From Lachnoclostridium edouardi (GTDB taxonomy: Bacteria > Bacillota > Clostridia > Lachnospirales > Lachnospiraceae), in contig NZ_OESQ01000001.1 of the NCBI RefSeq assembly GCF_900240245.1, positions 2,665,720 through 2,724,278 on the forward strand: 58,559 nucleotides of DNA. The letters are read 5' to 3'. This document shows positions 25,640 through 34,716 of the stretch, in pieces. Within the stretch, counting starts at the first letter, position 1, and the number at the start of each line of letters is the position of its first letter. A program made the translations under genes and the position numbers. The notes under the pieces are model-generated. The model saw nothing but the letters and a program-made list of their open reading frames with translations. It made no database searches and had not been told where the DNA came from.

Positions 25640-26830
25640 ATGGCAAGATTTACATTACCAAGAGATTTATATCACGGCAAAGATGCATTAGAAGCTTTAA
25701 AGACTTTAAAAGGCAAAAAAGCCATTGTAGTTGTAGGCGGCGGTTCCATGAAACGTTTCGGCTTCCTGGATAAGGTAGAGGCATACTTAAAAGAAGCCGG
25801 AATGGAAGTAAAATTATTTGAAGGCGTAGAGCCGGACCCATCTGTAGATACTGTTATGAAGGGCGCTGCAGTTATGCGTGAATTTGAGCCGGACTGGATC
25901 GTATCTATCGGCGGCGGTTCACCTATTGACGCTGCAAAAGCTATGTGGGCATTTTATGAGTATCCGGACGTTACATTTGAAGATCTGTGCATCCCATTTA
26001 ACTTCCCGACTCTGCGTACAAAAGCAAAATTCTGTGCAATTCCTTCTACATCAGGTACAGCTACAGAAGTAACTGCATTCTCTGTTATTACAGATTACAA
26101 CAAGGGTATTAAATATCCTTTAGCTGACTTTAATATTACACCAGACGTAGCTATTGTAGACCCAGATCTGGCAGAGACTATGCCTAAAAAACTGACAGCT
26201 CACACAGGTATGGACGCTATGACTCATGCAATTGAAGCATATGTTTCCACACTTCACTGTGATTATACAGACCCGTTGGCTCTTCATGCAATTGAAATGA
26301 TCAGCCAGGATTTAATTCCTTCTTACAACGGAGATATGGAAGCCAGAGACAGAATGCACAACGCACAGTGCCTGGCAGGTATGGCCTTCTCCAACGCTTT
26401 ATTAGGAATTGTACATTCTATGGCTCATAAAACAGGAGCAGCATATACAGGCGGACATATTGTACACGGCTGTGCAAACGCAATGTACCTTCCAAAAGTA
26501 ATCAAATTCAATGCAAAAGAGCCAGAGGCAGCTAAGAGATACGCTAAGATTGCAAAGTTCCTTGGCCTGGCAGGAGAAACTGACGACCAGTTAGTTGACG
26601 CTTTAATCGCTCATATTAAGAAAATGAACGCAGCTTTGGATATTCCAACCTGCATTAAAGAGTATGAAGGCGGAATTATTGACGAAAAAGAATTTATGGA
26701 AAAGCTTCCACAGGTTGCAGAGCTGGCAGTAGGAGATGCCTGCACAGGCTCCAACCCAAGAAGCATTAATCCAGAGCAGATGGCAAAGCTGCTGAAATGC
26801 TGCTACTTTGATGAAGAAGTAGACTTTTAA
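25640..26830 (+). CDS. Iron-containing alcohol dehydrogenase
   Basis: This 396-residue group III alcohol dehydrogenase resembles the C-terminal half of AdhE and clostridial butanol dehydrogenases. It has the NAD-binding IVSIGGGSPIDAAKAMW, STSGTATEVTAFSVI and the iron ligands in AHTGMDAMTHAIEAYVS and GIVHSMAHKTGA, plus GGHIVHGCANAMYLP. It reduces aldehydes to alcohols with NAD(P)H. The ATG at 25640 follows AAAGGAG. Codon choice looks optimised (few rare codons), which suggests high expression. A Rex-like site lies upstream, and a perfect 17-bp hairpin follows the gene. Confidence 0.9.
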   Translation: MARFTLPRDLYHGKDALEALKTLKGKKAIVVVGGGSMKRFGFLDKVEAYLKEAGMEVKLFEGVEPDPSVDTVMKGAAVMREFEPDWIVSIGGGSPIDAAKAMWAFYEYPDVTFEDLCIPFNFPTLRTKAKFCAIPSTSGTATEVTAFSVITDYNKGIKYPLADFNITPDVAIVDPDLAETMPKKLTAHTGMDAMTHAIEAYVSTLHCDYTDPLALHAIEMISQDLIPSYNGDMEARDRMHNAQCLAGMAFSNALLGIVHSMAHKTGAAYTGGHIVHGCANAMYLPKVIKFNAKEPEAAKRYAKIAKFLGLAGETDDQLVDALIAHIKKMNAALDIPTCIKEYEGGIIDEKEFMEKLPQVAELAVGDACTGSNPRSINPEQMAKLLKCCYFDEEVDF

Positions 26831-26872
26831 TTACATTTGACAACAAGCCTAAGGGCGTTGTAAACCTCAGTA

Positions 26873-26919
26873 TGGGGAATGCTGCAAAACAGAAGAAACG
26901 TCTTTTGCAGCATTCCCCA
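26873..26919 (+). terminator. Perfect 17-bp hairpin after the alcohol dehydrogenase
   Basis: TGGGGAATGCTGCAAAA (26873-26889) pairs perfectly with 26903-26919 around a 13-base loop. The T-rich part after it is not a continuous run, so it may act as an mRNA-stabilising 3' end as much as a terminator. Confidence 0.6.
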
Positions 26920-26952
26920 AAATTGCGTATAAATGAATTTTATTATTTTTTG

Positions 26953-26981
26953 TTGCCAACAGCCGTTTAAAATGCTAATAT
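26953..26981 (+). promoter_or_regulatory. Promoter for nfnAB
   Basis: TTGCCA (26953-26958) and TAATAT (26976-26981) are spaced by exactly 17 bases, 68 bases before the nfnA start codon. Confidence 0.6.
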
Positions 26982-27048
26982 GTTGAATTAAAGAGAGAAA
27001 AATGTGTAAAGCAGAAATACATCAGTAAAAGAAAGGCAGGAAAAGAAT

Positions 27049-27936
27049 ATGTTTCCAATCGTAAAGGCAGAAAAGCTTGCCGATAAGATTTACCTGATGG
27101 ACGTAAAAGCCCCACGCGTGGCAAAAGCGTGCCAGCCAGGAGAGTTTGTAATTGTAAAAATGGATGAAAAGGGAGAAAGAATTCCTTTAACAATCTGTGA
27201 TTTTAATAGGGAAAGGGGAACTGTCACTATTGTATTCCAGACAGTAGGAGCCTCCACCCTGAAAATGGCTGATTTAAAGGAGGGAGACGTATTCCAGGAT
27301 TTTGTAGGTCCTTTGGGAAATGCCTCTGACTTTGTAAAGGAAGATATAGAAGAATTAAAAAAGAAAAAATATTTGTTTGTGGCCGGAGGAGTTGGAACAG
27401 CTCCTGTATATCCTCAGGTAAAGTGGTTCCATGAAAACGGCATCCAGGCAGATGTAATTATGGGAGCAAAGAATAAAGAGCTGGTGATTCTGGAAGACAT
27501 GATGAGGGAAGTAGCCGGAAATCTTTATGTGACTACAGACGACGGTTCTAATGGCAGAAAAGGCATGGTTACAGACGTGGTGAAGGAGCTGGTGGCAGCT
27601 GGAAATCACTATGACGTGTGCGTGGCTATCGGACCTATGATTATGATGAAATTTGTCTGTCTGCTGACAAAGGAATTAGGGATTTCTACAATTGTCAGCA
27701 TGAACCCGGTTATGGTAGACGGCACAGGAATGTGCGGAGCCTGCCGCCTTACTGTAGGAGATAAGGTGAAATTTGCCTGTGTAGACGGACCGGAGTTTGA
27801 CGGACACCTGATTAACTTTGACGAGGCTATGAAAAGGCAGCAGATGTATAAGACAGAGGAAGGCCGCGCCATGCTGAAGGCCCAGGAGGGGGAAACCCAC
27901 CACGGCGGCTGCGGACATTGCGGAGGTGATAAATAA
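27049..27936 (+). CDS. nfnA: NfnA: ferredoxin:NADP+ oxidoreductase subunit alpha
   Basis: This 295-residue flavoprotein belongs to the dihydroorotate-dehydrogenase electron-transfer/NfnA family. It has an FAD-binding beta barrel (ERIPLTICDF), the NAD site VAGGVGTAPVYPQVKW, and a [2Fe-2S] motif in GTGMCGACRLTVGDKVKFAC. A His/Cys-rich tail (THHGGCGHCGG) is unusual. With NfnB it forms the electron-bifurcating NADH-dependent reduced ferredoxin:NADP+ oxidoreductase, which links ferredoxin, NADH and NADPH pools. It overlaps nfnB by one base (TAATG). Confidence 0.9.
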   Translation: MFPIVKAEKLADKIYLMDVKAPRVAKACQPGEFVIVKMDEKGERIPLTICDFNRERGTVTIVFQTVGASTLKMADLKEGDVFQDFVGPLGNASDFVKEDIEELKKKKYLFVAGGVGTAPVYPQVKWFHENGIQADVIMGAKNKELVILEDMMREVAGNLYVTTDDGSNGRKGMVTDVVKELVAAGNHYDVCVAIGPMIMMKFVCLLTKELGISTIVSMNPVMVDGTGMCGACRLTVGDKVKFACVDGPEFDGHLINFDEAMKRQQMYKTEEGRAMLKAQEGETHHGGCGHCGGDK

Positions 27937-29321
27937 TGGACGTTTTAAAGAAAGTACCAGTAAGAGAACAAGACCCTAAGGTAAGAGCCGCAAACTTTGA
28001 AGAGGTGTGCTTAGGTTATAATAAAGAAGAGGCAATGGAAGAGGCAAAGCGGTGCCTGAATTGTAAAAATGCAAAATGTGTAGGCGGCTGCCCTGTATCT
28101 ATTAATATTCCCGGGTTTATTAAGGAAGTAGCTCAGGGGAATTTTGAGGAAGCGGCAAAGATCATTGCAGAATCATCTGCTCTGCCTGCAGTTTGCGGCC
28201 GTGTATGTCCTCAGGAAACACAGTGCGAGGGCGTGTGCATCCGCGGAATTAAGGGCGAGGCAGTTTCTATTGGAAAGCTGGAGCGTTTTGTGGCGGACTG
28301 GTCCAGAGAAAACGGATTTGTGCCGGCAAAACCTGAAAAGACAAACGGCAAAAAGGTAGCTGTTATTGGTTCCGGCCCTTCTGGACTTACATGTGCGGGA
28401 GACCTGGCTAAAATGGGCTATGAGGTTACTATTTTCGAGGCTCTTCACGAACCCGGAGGAGTGCTTACATATGGTATTCCAGAGTTCCGTCTGCCAAAGG
28501 AAACTGTTGTGCGCACAGAAATTGACAATGTTAGAAAGCTGGGAGTAAAAATTGAGACTGACGTAGTAATTGGAAAGTCTGTTACGATTGACGAGCTGAT
28601 GAGCGAAGAAGGTTTCCAGGCTGTATTTATTGGCTCCGGCGCAGGACTTCCAAAATTCATGGGAATTCCAGGAGAAAACGCCAACGGCGTATTTTCAGCT
28701 AACGAGTATCTGACAAGAAGCAACCTGATGAAGGCCTTTAGAGACGACTACGACACACCTATTGCCGCAGGGAAAAAGGTATGTGTTGTAGGCGGAGGAA
28801 ACGTTGCTATGGACGCCGCCAGAACAGCTCTTCGTCTGGGCGCGGACGTACATGTTGTGTACAGAAGAAGCGAGGCAGAGCTGCCTGCCCGTGTGGAGGA
28901 GGTTCACCATGCAAAGGAGGAAGGCATTATTTTTAATCTGCTTACAAATCCAGTGGAGATTCTTACAGATGACAACGGCTGGGTAAAAGGCATGGTAGTG
29001 AGAAAAATGGAGCTGGGAGAGCCGGATGCTTCCGGAAGAAGAAGACCGGTAGAGGTAGCTGGTTCCGACTTTACCATTGACTGCGATACAGTGATTATGT
29101 CCCTTGGAACATCGCCTAACCCATTGATTTCCAACACTACAGAAGGTTTGGAGATTAATAAATGGAAATGTATTATTGCTGAAGAAAATAACGGACAGAC
29201 AACAAAAGAGGGAGTTTATGCAGGAGGAGACGCCGTAACAGGCGCGGCAACTGTAATTTTGGCTATGGAAGCAGGAAGAGCAGGAGCCAGAGGCATCGAC
29301 GAATTTTTGTCTGGAAAATAA
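27936..29321 (+). CDS. nfnB: NfnB: ferredoxin:NADP+ oxidoreductase subunit beta (GltD-like)
   Basis: This 461-residue protein has two N-terminal [4Fe-4S] motifs (CLNCKNAKCVGGCPV and CGRVCPQETQCEGVC), an FAD site GSGPSGLTCAG, and an NADPH site VVGGGNVAMDAARTALRLGA, then YAGGDAVTGAATVILAMEAG. This is the GltD-like subunit B of NfnAB and not the small subunit of glutamate synthase, because its partner is NfnA and no gltB is near. It is full length and is followed by a clear terminator. Confidence 0.9.
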   Translation: MDVLKKVPVREQDPKVRAANFEEVCLGYNKEEAMEEAKRCLNCKNAKCVGGCPVSINIPGFIKEVAQGNFEEAAKIIAESSALPAVCGRVCPQETQCEGVCIRGIKGEAVSIGKLERFVADWSRENGFVPAKPEKTNGKKVAVIGSGPSGLTCAGDLAKMGYEVTIFEALHEPGGVLTYGIPEFRLPKETVVRTEIDNVRKLGVKIETDVVIGKSVTIDELMSEEGFQAVFIGSGAGLPKFMGIPGENANGVFSANEYLTRSNLMKAFRDDYDTPIAAGKKVCVVGGGNVAMDAARTALRLGADVHVVYRRSEAELPARVEEVHHAKEEGIIFNLLTNPVEILTDDNGWVKGMVVRKMELGEPDASGRRRPVEVAGSDFTIDCDTVIMSLGTSPNPLISNTTEGLEINKWKCIIAEENNGQTTKEGVYAGGDAVTGAATVILAMEAGRAGARGIDEFLSGK

Positions 29322-29342
29322 AAATAAAGATTAGTTAAAATG

Positions 29343-29381
29343 GAAGCTGACGTCAGAAGAGGACGGCAGCTTCTATTTTTT
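29343..29381 (+). terminator. Intrinsic terminator of nfnAB
   Basis: GAAGCTGACGTC (29343-29354) pairs with GACGGCAGCTTC (29362-29373) with one mismatch, and TATTTTTT follows. From here to 29603 I see nothing else that can be named. Confidence 0.8.
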
Positions 29382-29603
29382 AGAATACATATGTTTGGGA
29401 GAATATAAGGTGCGTCAATTTAAAACACCTAGGGTGTTTTTCAGCAGAGAAAGCCGGTTTATGAGTAAAACAGAATTGCATTTTTTCCGGCTGGTTTAGG
29501 AAAAACACTGAAATCCTATTGCTAAAGCAGCGGAATTTCAAAAGGTCCGGTATTTTTAAATAAAAATCCTCAGCCTGTAAACAGAAGTGTTGTGTGGAGA
29601 AAA

Positions 29604-29903
29604 ATGAAAGACTTATGCAGATATACTTATGTAGAGAAGGAAGAAGTCAACTTGAAAATGACTTTTAATTTTCCTTCGGACAAACAGGCCGTCGGTAACT
29701 AATACGGTTATATCAGTGAGATCAATCAGTTTTTCCAGGAAGCTTTTTAGTATATTGGAAATACGAGCCGCCAGCTGAATGTGCAAACAACAATGAGAGT
29801 GCCGTTAGCGGTAGAAAAGTCGGTAGGTTATTTGGAAGCCGGAAAAATTGCTACAGTATCAGATTAGACCGGCAAAGCCAATTAAACGGCAGAGATAAAG
29901 TAA
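29604..29903 (+). pseudogene. Decayed ORF with five in-frame stops, family unknown
   Basis: From the ATG at 29604 one frame reads as protein-like for 99 codons but is broken by TAA (29700), TAG (29748), TAG (29865), TAA (29883) and a final TAA (29901). Pieces include VNLKMTFNFPSDKQAVGN, YGYISEINQFFQEAF and RQLNVQTTMRVPLAVEKSVG. There are no frameshifts, only stops, which suggests a relic gene kept in frame. I do not recognise the family. It ends just before the convergent AraC gene. Confidence 0.35.
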
Positions 29904-29911
29904 AAAATATT

Positions 29912-30889
29912 TTATAAAACCTTTCCTAAAGAATATTCTTTTAAAATTTTTTCTGCGTTTAGGAAATATTGTTCTAGCAGAACAAGACTGGTGGTGTCGG
30001 AAAAAAAGTTTTGTGTGCTAAGTATGGTTTTTTGCTGAACAGGCAAAGGCGCCTTTAATATATCCTTTCTGTATTGCCTGGGAGTGCAGCCATATTTTTT
30101 AAAAAATGCTTTATTCATGTATTTAATATCTGAGAAGCCAGATTCCAAACAAATATCCAGTAGGCCATGTTCTGTTAAAAGCAGCAGCTGCCTGGCTTTT
30201 TCACAGCGTATGCTGGATAAATATTCCTGGAAAGAAAGGTGAAAATGTTCTTTAAAAAAATGTGACAAGTAAGATACAGTCAGCCCTTCTGCTTCCGCCA
30301 TCTGTGTCAGCAGCAGCTTTTCCGTGTAATGTTCCTGGATATACTGGGAAATTCTTTGTATTCTTTGATTTCTTATTAAAATTCTGTTCTTTTCCTCTGG
30401 CTCAGCCTGATTGTAGGGAACTGCTGTAATAATATAATAAAATAGCAGGTTTAAAAGGCTGATACAGCGAAATTCAAACCCCTGGCTTTTAGAAAAATAT
30501 AATCGGGACAGCTCTAAAAGGGTGCCCTGAAATATATTGGCATCCTGTGGAGAAAGGCAGCTATTGCATAAACAGAAGGAAAAATCTAAATCCTGAATTT
30601 TGGGAAAATAATCCTTACAAAAGGAGGGGGAAACCTGCAGAGCTAAAATCAAAGCAGGATTGTTCTCATCTCCGTAGATTTCATGGGGTTGGCAGGAATT
30701 AAAAATTACAAAATCATTTTTCTTAAAACAAAGCTTTTGGCCTGCAGAGCACATGATAACAGAACCTTCTAAAATATAGCATATTTCTATATCCCCATGA
30801 ACGTGAGGCTCTCTATATAAAAGATTTACCAGAAAAATTTTAAAACTGTGAATGGTTGTGTGGGAAATAATCTCGTATTGGTTTTTCAA
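29912..30889 (-). CDS. AraC family transcriptional regulator with cupin sensor domain
   Basis: The 325-residue protein has an N-terminal cupin-like domain (REPHVHGDIEICYILEG, NDFVIFNSCQPHEI) and two AraC helix-turn-helices: LLTQMAEAEGLTVSYLSHFF and LLDICLESGFSDIKYMNKAF, ending in KKYGCTPRQYRKD. Such proteins usually sense a sugar. It is divergent from the carbohydrate cluster that starts at 31127, with a 237-base shared intergenic region, so it is the likely regulator of that cluster. Confidence 0.9.
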   Translation of the reverse strand: MKNQYEIISHTTIHSFKIFLVNLLYREPHVHGDIEICYILEGSVIMCSAGQKLCFKKNDFVIFNSCQPHEIYGDENNPALILALQVSPSFCKDYFPKIQDLDFSFCLCNSCLSPQDANIFQGTLLELSRLYFSKSQGFEFRCISLLNLLFYYIITAVPYNQAEPEEKNRILIRNQRIQRISQYIQEHYTEKLLLTQMAEAEGLTVSYLSHFFKEHFHLSFQEYLSSIRCEKARQLLLLTEHGLLDICLESGFSDIKYMNKAFFKKYGCTPRQYRKDILKAPLPVQQKTILSTQNFFSDTTSLVLLEQYFLNAEKILKEYSLGKVL

Positions 30890-31126
30890 GATACAGCCTC
30901 CTTCCTTGTATACTGATGGTAAGATTTCTCTGTGTATTTGTCAAGAGCCACATTCTGCATTTTAATTGAAAAAAAGCTAATTAGTCGTTTTTTAAAAGCA
31001 TGTTAATATGAGAAAAAATATCTATAATCTATATAATGAAAATAACAGCACTGGTAAATATTTTGAGAACTATTTGTACCCAGACAAAGGGGTTGGAAGT
31101 AAAATTAAAAATAGGAGGAATAAGCA

Positions 31127-32161
31127 ATGTCAAAGTTTAAATTTTCAGTAGGACCGTGGAACGTACATCCGGGAGCAGATTCTTATGGACCAGAGACAAG
31201 AAAGGATATTGCATTTGAAGAAAAAATAAAGAAATTTGCTGAAATGGGTTTTTCTGCTATCCAGTTCCATGATGATGATGCAGTACCGAATATTAATGAT
31301 TATACAGAAGAAGAAATTAAACAAAAAGCAAGGGATTTAAAAAAGCTGCTGGATCAATACGGCTTAGCTGCAGAATTTGTGGCCCCCAGACTTTGGATGG
31401 ATGAACATACTGCAGACGGCGGATTTATGAGCACCTCAGAGGAGGACAGGGAGTACGCCATGTGGAGAGCTTACAGGTCTATTGATATTGCAAGGGAATT
31501 AGGCTGCGATATGGTAGTGCTGTGGCTGGCAAGAGAAGGCACCCTTTGCGCCGAGGCAAAATCTCCTGTGTGGGCTACGAAGATGCTGATTGAAGCCATT
31601 AATAAAATGCTGGAGTATGATCCTGCAATTCGTATTTGTATTGAACCAAAGCCAAACGAGCCCATTGACAGAAGCATCTGCGGAACCATGGGACATGTAA
31701 TGGCTGTTTCTGCGGCTACTATTGATCCCAGCCGGGTGGGAGGAAACTTAGAAAGCGCCCATGCAATTTTAGCCGGCTTAGACCCGGCCCATGAAATCGG
31801 TTTTGCTATGGCTATGGGCAAGCTGATGACAGTTCATTTAAATGATCAAAATGGCATTAAATATGACCAGGATAAATCTTTTGGCGTGGAAAATCTCAGG
31901 GCGGCCTTTAACCAGGTAAAGGTATTAAAGGAAAACGGCTACGGAGATCACGGAGAGTACGTAGGCCTGGATGTAAAAGCTATGAGAACAACAAAGGACG
32001 AGGACAGCTATAAGCATGTGCAGAACAGCCTAGATATTTTCAGAGCATTGGAGGCTAAGGTAGATAAATTTGATTACGAGTTCCAGAAGAAGTGTGTAGA
32101 GAACAGAGACTTTGAAGGTCTGGAAATGTACGTAATGAAGCTGCTTATGGGAATTGAGTAG
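31127..32161 (+). CDS. Xylose isomerase-like TIM-barrel sugar isomerase
   Basis: This 344-residue protein resembles the class I xylose isomerases of Thermus and actinobacteria. It has FSVGPWNV at the start, GFSAIQFHDDDAVP with the catalytic His/Asp pair, RICIEPKPNEP with the metal Glu, GGNLESAHA, VHLNDQNG with KYDQDKSFG for metal 2, and LDVKAMRT. It is about 45 residues shorter than Thermus XylA. It probably isomerises an aldose to a ketose, but xylose is not proven; no xylulokinase is near. First gene of the operon, with a ribosome binding site AGGAGG. Confidence 0.75.
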   Translation: MSKFKFSVGPWNVHPGADSYGPETRKDIAFEEKIKKFAEMGFSAIQFHDDDAVPNINDYTEEEIKQKARDLKKLLDQYGLAAEFVAPRLWMDEHTADGGFMSTSEEDREYAMWRAYRSIDIARELGCDMVVLWLAREGTLCAEAKSPVWATKMLIEAINKMLEYDPAIRICIEPKPNEPIDRSICGTMGHVMAVSAATIDPSRVGGNLESAHAILAGLDPAHEIGFAMAMGKLMTVHLNDQNGIKYDQDKSFGVENLRAAFNQVKVLKENGYGDHGEYVGLDVKAMRTTKDEDSYKHVQNSLDIFRALEAKVDKFDYEFQKKCVENRDFEGLEMYVMKLLMGIE

Positions 32162-32213
32162 AGAGAAAAAATTAAAGTTACTCATTTTGCTGAGGAATAA
32201 AAGAGGTGAGAGG

Positions 32214-33401
32214 ATGAGGGAAAGAAAAGCAGTTGTGGCGGGCCACATTTGCCTGGACATTACCCCTGTGTTTCCGGAAAAAAGAGGGGATAATTTGAAA
32301 ACCGGAGAGGAAAGACAGGAAAAGGTGGAGAACCTGTTAAAGCCTGGAAATCTGGTAAATGTTGGGACGGCTCAGGTAAATACTGGAGGCGTGGTGGCTA
32401 ATACAGGGCTGGCCATGAAAAAAATGGGAATCACCGTCTGCCTTATGGGAAAAACCGGGGAAGATGAGTTTGGCAGAATTATCCGGTCTATTTTAAAGGA
32501 ATATGGCAGTGAGCAGGGTCTGATTACAGACCCTGCTTCCTCCACCTCCTACAGTATTGTGTTGGCTATGCCGGGAATAGACAGGATTTTTTTCCACAAT
32601 CCAGGGGCGAATCATACATTTTCCTATTCTGACATAAGCTGGGAGAAGGTGGAGGAGGCTGATTTATTCCACTTTGGTTATCCGCCTTTGATGAAGCAGA
32701 TGTACAAAGATCAGGGAAAAGAGCTGTCAAAAGTATTTCAAAAGGCAGATGAAACAGGGGTAATTACTTCTTTAGATTTAGCGGCTGTAGAGCCGGATTC
32801 AGAGCCTGGAAGGGAAAACTGGGAGGAAATTCTTAAAAATGTATTGCCTTATGTAGACTTTTTTGTGCCCAGTTTTGAAGAGCTGTGTTTTATGATTGAC
32901 AGGGAACGATATGAGAAACTGGTAAAAGCAGCGGGAACAAGGGAGATTACAGAAGTAATGTCTCTTGAAAATGATGTAAAGCCATTGGCTAAAAAGGCCA
33001 AAGAATTAGGGGCTAAAAGTATTCTCATTAAGTGCGGGGCCCCTGGAATTTATTATAAAATGGGAAATGCTAATGAGCTGAAAAAAGCGGGACAAAGGCT
33101 GGGACAGTCTATGGAGGACTGGGCTGACAGAGAAGGATTTGAAAAAAGCTATAAGCCTGCTGCAGTTTTATCAGGCACAGGGGCCGGAGACACTACAATC
33201 GCCGGGTTCTTATCTGCAATGTTAAAGGGGCGTTCCTTAGAAATGTGTTTAAAGGTGGCGGCGGCTACAGGAGCCAGCTGTGTGGAAGCCTATGACGCTT
33301 TAGGAGGAATTCTTACAGTAGAGGAACAGGAAAAACGTATTGAGCAGGGATTAAAAAAGCAGGATTTTAAGAGAGGAGGCACACTATGGGAAGAAAACTA
33401 A
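32214..33401 (+). CDS. PfkB family carbohydrate kinase
   Basis: This 395-residue ribokinase-like protein starts with VVAGHICLDITPVFP and has NTGGVVANTGLAMKKMGI for substrate, GKTGEDEFGRII, and the catalytic SGTGAGDTTIAGFL. It has an insertion near residues 20-45 and around 255-275 and so is longer than usual PfkB proteins (about 310). The substrate is not readable; neighbours suggest a ketose made by the isomerase upstream. ATG at 32214 follows GAGGTGAGAGG. Its 3' end overlaps the next gene by 16 bases. Confidence 0.85.
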   Translation: MRERKAVVAGHICLDITPVFPEKRGDNLKTGEERQEKVENLLKPGNLVNVGTAQVNTGGVVANTGLAMKKMGITVCLMGKTGEDEFGRIIRSILKEYGSEQGLITDPASSTSYSIVLAMPGIDRIFFHNPGANHTFSYSDISWEKVEEADLFHFGYPPLMKQMYKDQGKELSKVFQKADETGVITSLDLAAVEPDSEPGRENWEEILKNVLPYVDFFVPSFEELCFMIDRERYEKLVKAAGTREITEVMSLENDVKPLAKKAKELGAKSILIKCGAPGIYYKMGNANELKKAGQRLGQSMEDWADREGFEKSYKPAAVLSGTGAGDTTIAGFLSAMLKGRSLEMCLKVAAATGASCVEAYDALGGILTVEEQEKRIEQGLKKQDFKRGGTLWEEN

Positions 33402-34528
33402 GATATGGCATGGTAGGCGGAGGGCCGGACGCATTTATTGGAGACGCCCACAGAAAGGCTTTAAATCTGGACGGACAGGCCGCAATTACGGCCGGCTGTT
33501 TTTCCAGAACGCCTGAAAAAAACTATGAAATGGGAGAGCAGCTGGGCATTGACCCGGAGCGCTGCTACGAAAATGCCTTTGTTATGGCGGAAAAAGAGGG
33601 GGCCAGGGAGGATGGAATCGACTTTGTAGTGGTGGTAACTCCCAACCAGTCTCATTTTTCCATCTGCAAGGCTTTTTTGGAAGCAGGAATTCACGTGTCC
33701 TGCGACAAGCCTTTGGCAGTAACGGCAGACCAGGCCAGGGAGTTAAAGCAGCTGGCTGAGGAAAAGGGTCTGTTATTTTTAGTTACTTATACATACATGG
33801 GCCATGTAACTGCAAAACATGCCAGAGAAATCATTAAGGCGGGGGAAATAGGAGAAATCCGCACTGTTATGGCAGAATATCCTCAGGGATGGCTGGCTTT
33901 TGAAGGACAGTGGGGCGGAAAACAGGGCAGCTGGAGATGTGATCCTGCTCAGTCTGGAAATGTAAACTGTCTGGGAGATTTGGGCACACATGTGGAAAAT
34001 GCAGTTGCAGTGATGACCGGCCTGAAGGTGAAACGGGTTTTAGCCAAAATGGACGTGGTGGTGCCTGGAAGAGTTTTAGATGACAACGACGTAGTGCTGG
34101 TAGAGTACGACAACGGGGCTACTGGAGTTTACTGGACTTCCCAGGTGGCAATCGGGCACGACAACAGCCTGCGCGTAAGAATATACGGAAGTAAGGGAAC
34201 GATTCAGTGGTTCCAGGAAAATCCGGAAGTGATTACTATAATCAGGGAGGACGGCAGGATTCAGGAGGTGCACAGAGGGCACAGCTTTATTGCTCCCAAA
34301 GCGGCTTCCTACGGCAGACTGCCCAGTGGGTACACAGAGGGATGGCTGGAGGCTATGGCCAACCTGTACGCCAGTTTTATAAAGTGTATCAGGGCAAAAG
34401 CCGATGATACGTTTACAGAGGATATGATAGATTATCCTACGGCCGCAGACGGTTTAGACGGTTTAAATTTTGTGGAAGCATGTCTTAAAAGCAGCGGGCA
34501 GGGAAATGTTTGGGTAGACGTAAAATAA
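33386..34528 (+). CDS. Gfo/Idh/MocA family oxidoreductase
   Basis: This 380-residue NAD(P)-dependent dehydrogenase has the N-terminal MVGGGPDAFIGDAHRKAL, the family signature VSCDKPLAVTADQA and the C-terminal domain with AEYPQGWLAFEGQW, GDLGTHVENAVAVMTG and LDDNDVVLVEYDNGA. It belongs to a broad subgroup found beside TIM-barrel sugar isomerase/epimerase genes in many bacteria, as here. It would oxidise or reduce a sugar or cyclitol hydroxyl. Start ATG follows GGAGG inside the end of the kinase gene. Confidence 0.88.
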   Translation: MGRKLRYGMVGGGPDAFIGDAHRKALNLDGQAAITAGCFSRTPEKNYEMGEQLGIDPERCYENAFVMAEKEGAREDGIDFVVVVTPNQSHFSICKAFLEAGIHVSCDKPLAVTADQARELKQLAEEKGLLFLVTYTYMGHVTAKHAREIIKAGEIGEIRTVMAEYPQGWLAFEGQWGGKQGSWRCDPAQSGNVNCLGDLGTHVENAVAVMTGLKVKRVLAKMDVVVPGRVLDDNDVVLVEYDNGATGVYWTSQVAIGHDNSLRVRIYGSKGTIQWFQENPEVITIIREDGRIQEVHRGHSFIAPKAASYGRLPSGYTEGWLEAMANLYASFIKCIRAKADDTFTEDMIDYPTAADGLDGLNFVEACLKSSGQGNVWVDVK

Positions 34529-34530
34529 TT

Positions 34531-34670
34531 AAAAAATAGTAATGCTCGTGAAAGACCTGGCAAACTATTTTTCATGTATCGCACATAAGTGCCTAAAACA
34601 CAGGCACTAAGTGCTCATAACAATAAAAAATAGTTTCGCGATAGCGAAGTTCGGGTTTCCCGTAGTTTTT
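34531..34670. repeat. Compound palindromic intergenic element (four small hairpins)
   Basis: The gap between the dehydrogenase and the epimerase genes holds four inverted repeats in about 140 bases. They are AAAAATAGT/ACTATTTTT (34532-34540 and 34564-34572), AGTGCCT/AGGCACT (34588-34594 and 34602-34608), TTCGC/GCGAA (34635-34639 and 34644-34648), and CGGG/CCCG (34652-34655 and 34659-34662). AAAAAATAGT occurs twice as a direct repeat (34531 and 34625). It looks like an inserted REP/MITE-like unit inside an operon. Confidence 0.5.
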
Positions 34671-34716
34671 TATGGAACGAGGAACGAGTGAAATAAAAAA
34701 AGTCAGGAGGAATATT

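Noticed and set aside
27936..29321. Small subunit of glutamate synthase (GltD)
   Set aside because: The family resemblance is strong, but no large subunit is near and the gene overlaps NfnA, so NfnB fits better.
34531..34670. A riboswitch before the epimerase gene
   Set aside because: The four hairpins do not form a known aptamer pattern, and the direct repeat suggests an inserted repeat unit.
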